From contig CBDCWT010000038.1 in the NCBI GenBank assembly GCA_965223305.1, forward strand, positions 1-62,604: a stretch of 62,604 nt of DNA. Direction: 5' to 3'. The DNA is from CBDCWT01 sp965223305. Its GTDB lineage: Bacteria; Planctomycetota; Planctomycetia; Pirellulales; Pirellulaceae. A program made the translations under genes and the position numbers. Below, in pieces: positions 57,609 through 62,604 of the stretch. The notes under the pieces are model-generated. The model saw only the letters and a list, made by a program, of their open reading frames with translations, ran no database searches and was not told where the DNA came from. Every line of letters starts with the position of its first letter. Positions within the stretch are counted from its first letter, which is position 1.

Positions 57609-58001
57609 TCACCCAGTGGGCTGCGGCGCAGCCACCGTCGGGTGCTCGGCGGACTCGAGTAATTTGGAGAATAGGTTGGTTTGTCGTTCGACGAGCGTCC
57701 TGACATCAAACAGCTCGTGTACAATTTGGTCTTGCTGTTCTTTGAGCTGCAAGCTCTCTTGGTGCATCTGCTGGGCCAGCTGATCCAAGTGCCTCTGTGT
57801 GCAGTTGCTCGAGGCATGATCTTCGGCATGTTGGCCGTCGTCGAGCGACTCGACTTGAAGAAGCAGTGCGTCGAATTCCTGTTCCCAACACTCACACTGT
57901 TGCTGGAACTCTGCGAAGAGCGTTTGGTGAATCGTGTCGACAACTGCTGAAGCAGTGGCGACAGGCGAATCGGTAGACACGTTGGAGCTGGACCTGCACA
58001 A
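57609..58001 (-). CDS. Small coiled-coil protein
   Basis: 130 aa (MCRSSSNVSTDSP...). It has a long Gln/Leu-rich helix: TLFAEFQQQCECWEQEFDALLLQ, then HLDQLAQQMHQESLQLKEQQDQIVHELFDV and ERQTNLFSKLL, so a coiled coil is likely. A longer frame in another phase covers this area but has no protein-like features. No family recognised. It is the first gene of the three-gene module with the FGE-like and GTPase genes. Confidence 0.6.
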   Translation of the reverse strand: MCRSSSNVSTDSPVATASAVVDTIHQTLFAEFQQQCECWEQEFDALLLQVESLDDGQHAEDHASSNCTQRHLDQLAQQMHQESLQLKEQQDQIVHELFDVRTLVERQTNLFSKLLESAEHPTVAAPQPTG

Positions 58002-58220
58002 AGGTTGTTTTTCGAAAGTGGTTTATCCGTACGACAGTCGCTTGCCAGAACAGCACGACGAGAGTCGATAAACGAGGCACGGATGGCATCGAACGAGCCA
58101 TGACCACAGGATGGCCGATCAGTCATCAAGTTTGTTGCTTCCCCGGCCGAGTGGACAGCCTGGAAGCCAAGCGTACTAACGGTAAAGTCGTGAGGCCATG
58201 ATAACTCTAGGTCAAGATTC

Positions 58221-59275
58221 GTGAGCGAGCAAACAGCCGTTTCGACAAACGACACATCGACGGAGAGTTTCCTACCTCTGTTGATCACCGGAGTTGCCGG
58301 AGTTGCGGGCTATAACGCCTTTCGCTATTTCGCGCGGGAGTATCCCGGGCAGGTCATAGGGACTCGGCGGACCGACAACTGGAAGCTCTCGGGTGAGGGC
58401 ATTGTCCCGTGCGATTCGCATGACACCGCAGGCTGGTGCAGGTTGTTCCACAAACACCAGTTTCGAGGTGTGCTGAACTGCGAAGGATCTTGCAAGCTAA
58501 AATCGTGCGAGTTGGACCCCGCGATGGCCTGGCGAATTAACCTCGAAGCCGTCCGCAACCTGCTGGATCTCGTTGCCGGCTGCGGTGCCCGCTTCGTCCA
58601 TCTTTCCATCGACCTCGTTTTTTCAGGCGTTAGGGTGAAGGGGACTACACTGAGACCGATCCGACCGACCCCGTCACGGTCTATGGAGAGACGATGGTGG
58701 CCGCCGAAGAACTGATTTGCCGGGAGCTGCCCAGTGCCTGTGTGCTGAGGATTTCGCTTCCGATGGGCGTCAGTTTCAACGGACGTGCCGGTGCGATTGA
58801 CTGGATCCAATCACGTTTCAAAAACGGTCGACCGGCAACCCTCTACTATGACGAGATACGAACGCCTACCTACACGGATTGTATGAACGAGGTGTTCCGC
58901 TCGGTTCTCGGGAACGACCTTGCAGGCATCTATCACGCCGGTGGTGAACGTAGGCTGAGCCTCTTTGAGATTGCCCAGATTGTGAATCGTGTGGGCGGGT
59001 ATGCCCCAGAGCTCCTCCAGGGCTGTTGGCGGAGGGAGGCGGGTCCCGTTCCACCTCGGGCCGGCAATGTGACGCTCAACTCGCGAAAACTCGCGTTGGC
59101 GTTGGGCCGTCGGCCGTTCGATCCGTGGCCACTCTCGGAAGCCTTCGTGCCCGCCGACGGCGAATGGCACTTCGCGAGGTCCAGACCAGACTCCGGCTCT
59201 CCTGAACTGCTTGCCGACGTGCTCTACCGCAATCCCGCCAAGGCACCGCAAGCACAGCCGGCGCCGCAGTCTTAG
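58221..59275 (+). pseudogene. RmlD-like SDR reductase, one frameshift
   Basis: The frame from GTG 58221 opens with LLITGVAGVAGYNAF (the NAD(P) GxxGxxG site) and reaches HLSIDLVFSGVR, then goes out of frame at 58633-58635 (ggg). The rest is found in another frame: EGDYTETDPTDPVTVYGETMVAAEE (the YxxxK-type SDR region) through DAGIYHAGGERRLSLFEIA to the stop at 59275. One missing G at 58633-58635 would join both into about 352 aa. It resembles dTDP-4-dehydrorhamnose reductase (RmlD) and related sugar-nucleotide SDRs. Broken in this sequence; error or decay cannot be told apart. Confidence 0.75.
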
Positions 59276-59321
59276 AAGTTGCGCTACTCGGCGTCTGGCA
59301 GGGACAGGAGGTTGAATTCGT

Positions 59322-59600
59322 CGCTCTTGGCTCAATCGGAACCCGAAGCGTGAGCGAGGGAATGACTCGCGTTGGTACACCAACTCCCGCTCGCTAACGC
59401 ACTTTGAAGTTTGCGATCTTGGCCCGATCGGAAGCGCGAAGCGTCAGCGAGGGAACAACTTGCGTTGGTACGCCAACTCCCCCTCGCTGACGCTTCGGGT
59501 TACGACAAACGCCGCGAATTCAACATCTTGTACCCTCCCGACAGCCAGAAGCGCAATATCAAAACTGACACTTCGCGCTTCCGAAATACGCAGCTTTCAC
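59322..59600. repeat. Family H repeats, two units
   Basis: First unit: cccgaagcgtgagcgaggg, ttggtacaccaactcc, gctcgctaacgc. Second: gcgaagcgtcagcgaggg, gttggtacgccaac, ccctcgctgacgcttcgg (a 17-bp perfect inverted arm pair). A piece related to 18150 follows (aagcgcaatatcaaaactgac). The 337-bp gap 59276-59613 carries nothing else. Confidence 0.8.
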
Positions 59601-59613
59601 CTGCCCAACTCAG

Positions 59614-60144
59614 CTATGTACTCTGATGTCGCTTCAACCGTTCGTAGTACAGAAGTCCCACGACTGTCTTGGCATCCTCTATCTGTCCGCTGTCGATCAT
59701 CTCTAGAGCACGCTGCCAACTGACAACCAAATTCTCGATCTCTTCACCCGGTTCACGGCTGGGACCGACGACGGTCAGCTCTTCAGCGAGGAACAAATAC
59801 ATTCGCTCGTCGAGGATCCCCGGCGACATATAGAAGTCGAGTAGCGGAGTCAGCTTTCCAGCAGAGTAACCTGTCTCCTCAACGAGTTCGCGGCGAGCGG
59901 TCTCGGCAGGTGCTTCTTGGGGTTCTAACGTGCCGGCCGGGAGTTCGATCAGCGACTTATCGACTGCGACGCGCCGATTGTGGATGAGGCAGACATCGTC
60001 ACCGTCAAGCAGCGGCAGGATCGTCACGGCTCCTGGGTGCCGGACCACGGCGCGTTCTCGCAGCTGACCGTCCGAACCCTTGCTGGCAATCTGCGTCACG
60101 CGAAAGCGCGGGGTGCTCAGCAATTCTCGTTCGGGATGGTTCAT
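59614..60144 (-). CDS. Nudix hydrolase (ADP-ribose pyrophosphatase type)
   Basis: 176 aa. The Nudix box Gx5Ex7REUxEExGU is exact: G71, E77, R85, E86, E89, E90, G92. FYMSPGILDERMYLFLAEEL after the box is typical for ADP-ribose pyrophosphatases (NudF-like), which hydrolyse ADP-ribose to AMP and ribose 5-phosphate. The start MNHPERELLS is preceded by no strong ribosome binding site. Head-to-head with the M50 gene. Substrate inferred from family resemblance. Confidence 0.9.
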   Translation of the reverse strand: MNHPERELLSTPRFRVTQIASKGSDGQLRERAVVRHPGAVTILPLLDGDDVCLIHNRRVAVDKSLIELPAGTLEPQEAPAETARRELVEETGYSAGKLTPLLDFYMSPGILDERMYLFLAEELTVVGPSREPGEEIENLVVSWQRALEMIDSGQIEDAKTVVGLLYYERLKRHQST

Positions 60145-60392
60145 TCAGAGCACTCCACAGCAAAGCGAGCTGTCAGCCGTGTTGGGCTTCCCAATCGATC
60201 CAATCTGGGCAGCCGGATTTTTCTGGGTGTTTGGCGAGGAATCCTACGGCGTTTTTGACGATTTCCGGCCAATTCGGCGAGGGTTACGAGAACCCTGTCA
60301 GCGTTGATCGCGTATTTTTCGGTTGATAAGATACCGGAGGGCAGCGATTACTCAAAGTGGTTCGCCCGTCGTAACACAGAACTGGACAGGCC

Positions 60393-61457
60393 ATGGGGAG
60401 TCACCGAATCTGGAGCATCGGTGTGGGACGCTGGGGTGGGCTGCAAATCCGCATCCACAGTCTCTTTCTTCTCTTTGCACTCATCACTCTTTTCCTTGGA
60501 TGGCAGGCCAGCATTCATGATGAATCGCCGGACGCACTGAAGGTGGCCGGTGGCAGCCTCTGCATCTTGTTGATAAGTGTCTTCTTGCACGACTTGGGTC
60601 ACTATTTGGCGGCTCTTCGCCTCGGCGGTGATGGCAGCGAAATCGTGCTCGGCCCACTCGGCGGGCTCGCCTCTATGCGGCCGCCCTTGGAACCGCTTTC
60701 CGAGGCCGCAATGCACATTGCGGGTCCCGCCGTCAACCTGGGAGTTTGCGCGCTGACCGGCGCGGTGACCGTTGCCGCGGGTGAAGACTTGCTGGGGATG
60801 CTGAATCCCCTGAACCCCAGAAACCTCATCGACCCAGACCGGGCATGGCTGGTGGCCTGCAAGTTGACCTTCTGGATCAATTGGGTGGTCTTCGTTGCCA
60901 ACCTGCTCCCGGCGTTTCCGTTCGACGGAGGGCGAGCACTGCGAGCGGCTTTGCTGAGTCTCTCGCCTGATTCCGGCGCCCGTCGTGCCTCGCTGTTCGT
61001 CGCTACGATCGCTAAGATCACTGCCCTGGCATTGGCCGTGGCGGCGGTCCTGCTGTACGTGCGCAACGGTTCGCAGGCGCATCCGGTTCCTGCCTGGTTC
61101 GCCCTTTCGCTGCTGGCGATCTTTCTCTACTTCAGCGCCAAGCAGGAATCAGAAAGGCATCATGACATCGAGGAGCAGCAGGAGCCGTTCGGCTATGACT
61201 TTTCGCAGGGCTATACCAGCCTGGAACGTGCTCAAGAAAGAGACGAAGAGCAGCCGGTGGGGCCGGTTCAGCGCTGGCTGGCTCAGCGCAAGCAAGCTCG
61301 CCTAGACCGCCAGCGCGAGATTGAGGCCGAGGAAGAATCTCGGGTCGACGACATTCTTAGCCGCTTACATGCGCACGGGATCGACAGCCTATCCCGCGAA
61401 GACCGCTCGCTCTTAGATCGAGTCAGCGCTCGCTACCGCTATCGAAACAGCGACTGA
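60393..61457 (+). CDS. M50-family membrane protease-like protein with HDLGH motif
   Basis: 354 aa. Several membrane segments; LHDLGHYLAALRLG (His66-His70) takes the place of the HExxH zinc motif of site-2 proteases, with Asp67 where the catalytic Glu is expected. The second motif NLLPAFPFDGGRALRA (Asn170, Pro173, Asp178) is normal. GGDGSEIVLGPLGGLA is also family-like. The C-terminal cytosolic part is charged and ends in DDILSRLHAHGIDSLSREDRSLLDRVS, a tail seen with rhomboid and M50 proteins in this phylum (by memory, not searched). Asp can reduce activity, so it may be inactive or altered. Substrate unknown. Confidence 0.8.
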   Translation: MGSHRIWSIGVGRWGGLQIRIHSLFLLFALITLFLGWQASIHDESPDALKVAGGSLCILLISVFLHDLGHYLAALRLGGDGSEIVLGPLGGLASMRPPLEPLSEAAMHIAGPAVNLGVCALTGAVTVAAGEDLLGMLNPLNPRNLIDPDRAWLVACKLTFWINWVVFVANLLPAFPFDGGRALRAALLSLSPDSGARRASLFVATIAKITALALAVAAVLLYVRNGSQAHPVPAWFALSLLAIFLYFSAKQESERHHDIEEQQEPFGYDFSQGYTSLERAQERDEEQPVGPVQRWLAQRKQARLDRQREIEAEEESRVDDILSRLHAHGIDSLSREDRSLLDRVSARYRYRNSD

Positions 61458-61473
61458 GATCGGCGCCGGCAAG

Positions 61474-62604
61474 TCACCTTGCCTCGCCACACCACGCTGC
61501 TGTCTGCAGGCCACTGCGGATGCGCCACTCTCGGAGTTCCGTCAACAGCCTGGCTTTGACTTGTTGAGCTCCAGGGTCCGACCAGAGATCGTTGACCTCG
61601 TCCGGGTCCGTGCACAGATCGAACAGCTGGCCGTACGACTCATCCAGGAAGTGGACCAACTTCCATTGGCTATCGCGGACCATGGTCATGAATTTACAGC
61701 CGGTTAGAGTTCCGTCGCCGGCCTGTTCGGCATAGACGTATTCACGTCCTAACTCGCTGGCACCGGTCAGGGCGGGGAGTAACGTGACCGCTTCCAGTGA
61801 CTCGGGGACCGCGACGTCCGCCAGCTCTAGAATTGTAGGCCCTAGATCCATTTGCTGGCAGAGCGACGAAATGGTGCGGCCTTCCTCGAATCGGCCTGGC
61901 GATCGAACGACGAGCGGCACGCGCGTCACCTGATCGTACATGGTCCACTTTTGGCTATGACCGTGATCCGTCAAGCAGTCGCCGTGGTCCGAAGTGAAGA
62001 TCAGCACCGCGTTGTCCAGATAGCCTCGTTCTTCGAGGGCTGCCACGATTTGGCCGACCTTTTCATCGATCATGGTGACGTTGGCCAAGTAGTAGGCGCG
62101 CTGGCGATGCCGCTGCTCGGCGGTCGGTTCGAGGTCGAGAACGACCGAGTCGTGATCGACCCTGTTGTTGTGCAGCCTTAGCTCTTGCAGCGGCGGCGGC
62201 TGGTTGGTGAGTTCTCGTGGCGTCACTTCGAGCAAAGGCAACTCACGATGCATGTATGGTTCTGCAAATCGGGGGACGGGGTCGTACGGTGGATGTGGTC
62301 CGGGAAAACCGATCTCTAGAAAGAGCGGCTCTGTCTGTGGAAAGTTCCGGATCCACCACACAGCAAGGTCCCCGACAAAGTGATCGGGATGGGCGTCTTC
62401 CGGAAGTTCCCATTCGAAAGCCCCCAGTCGCTGCCGGTAGTCCGGCAGCTGGCGATAGAGCTCGCGCTGCTGCTTGATCAAGCCGCGAAACCGCAGAGCT
62501 TTGTCCCACTCGTCGAAGTAATAGCGGCCCTCGAGATAACGATCCTTGTTCTCGACGACGTACCGTTCATCGAAACCCAACCCCGTTTCGAACGGCCAGG
62601 TGTG
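61474..62604 (-). CDS. Sulfatase, C-terminal part (cut by the window)
   Basis: The open frame runs past the window end at 62604 (HTWPFETGLGFDERYV at the edge); 376 residues are visible. It shows alkaline-phosphatase-fold sulfatase features: EIGFPGPHPPYDPVPRF, TMIDEKVGQIVAALEERGYLDNAVLIFTSDHGDCLTDHGHSQKWTMYDQVTRVPLVVRSPG, and the late DxDxVNDLW pattern (TDPDEVNDLWSD). The active-site CxPxR motif would be in the missing N-terminus. Planctomycetes have many sulfatases for sulfated polysaccharides; substrate not known. The gene converges on the M50 gene with a 16-bp gap. Confidence 0.92.
   Translation of the reverse strand, partial: HTWPFETGLGFDERYVVENKDRYLEGRYYFDEWDKALRFRGLIKQQRELYRQLPDYRQRLGAFEWELPEDAHPDHFVGDLAVWWIRNFPQTEPLFLEIGFPGPHPPYDPVPRFAEPYMHRELPLLEVTPRELTNQPPPLQELRLHNNRVDHDSVVLDLEPTAEQRHRQRAYYLANVTMIDEKVGQIVAALEERGYLDNAVLIFTSDHGDCLTDHGHSQKWTMYDQVTRVPLVVRSPGRFEEGRTISSLCQQMDLGPTILELADVAVPESLEAVTLLPALTGASELGREYVYAEQAGDGTLTGCKFMTMVRDSQWKLVHFLDESYGQLFDLCTDPDEVNDLWSDPGAQQVKARLLTELREWRIRSGLQTAAWCGEAR

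Noticed and set aside
57548..58288. A 246-residue minus-strand open frame overlapping the small coiled-coil gene
   Set aside because: Its translation is Ser/Arg-rich with no hydrophobic or helical pattern, while the shorter frame at 57609-58001 gives a clear coiled coil. Treated as a shadow.

Overview
The window looks like chromosomal DNA of a planctomycete, most likely near the Pirellulales. The grounds are a 23S-5S rRNA unit with tRNA-Ile and tRNA-Ala but no 16S gene beside it, an EF-G of the AHIDSGKTT type typical of the spirochaete/planctomycete/delta group, LL-diaminopimelate aminotransferase, a sulfatase, a Ser/Thr kinase with FHA and ECF sigma partners, and many short palindromic intergenic repeats. 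No prophage, conjugative element, CRISPR array or full transposase gene was seen.

Layout. 1-3.8 kb: metal-type RND efflux genes on the minus strand (outer-membrane channel, His-rich adaptor, start of the pump), with a 174-bp foldback element between channel and adaptor. 4.2-8.9 kb: 5S, 23S, tRNA-Ala and tRNA-Ile, all minus; the tRNAs and the 23S each have a promoter candidate. 9.2-17.4 kb: TlpA-type thioredoxin protein, BON-domain protein, lipoprotein, polyprenyl synthase, MoaC, HTH-receiver regulator. 18.3-24.2 kb: SMC and a FlgI-like lipoprotein with HEAT-type repeats. 24.5-28.3 kb: a candidate structured RNA with promoter and terminator, then folK, panC and an lgt with a PDZ-like insert. 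28.6-35.3 kb, all minus: coiled-coil protein, TPR-FHA protein, Ser/Thr kinase, membrane protein, ECF sigma factor and zinc-binding anti-sigma candidate. 36-42 kb: EamA transporter, CinA/PncC, NadD-like nucleotidyltransferase, ROK kinase, LepA. 42.5-48.1 kb: two unusual signal peptidases, LptB, DapL. 48.1-55.5 kb: PH-domain protein, NrdR, fumarase, TPR protein, EF-G. 55.5-62.6 kb: a three-gene module (coiled coil, FGE-sulfatase-like, zinc-ribbon GTPase), a frameshifted RmlD-like gene, Nudix hydrolase, M50 peptidase and a partial sulfatase.

Most unusual signals. (1) Four ~97% identical 174-bp foldback elements with terminal inverted repeats and 4-bp target duplications; one is nested in another repeat inside the rRNA spacer and its empty site is present elsewhere in the window. 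(2) A 48-nt GC-rich hairpin in the helix 68 region of 23S rRNA. (3) A candidate RNA of about 330 nt upstream of folK. (4) Several domain insertions or fusions: Lgt-PDZ, FlgI-HEAT, FolK with a degenerate kinase-like tail, signal peptidases with zinc-ribbon and large insert. (5) Seven single-base insertions within 1.9 kb of the kinase and FHA genes, which suggest local sequence error or decay.

Intergenic space is largely filled by a few palindromic repeat families, here named S (tcggcccgaagggccgg core), G (gctaacgcccagcggctgat core), F (gccgaactcgccagagtttgg core), H (cgaagcgtcagcgaggg arms) and a gggagggcgaggctcctgcc family. All functional statements come from motif recognition by eye, without database searches.
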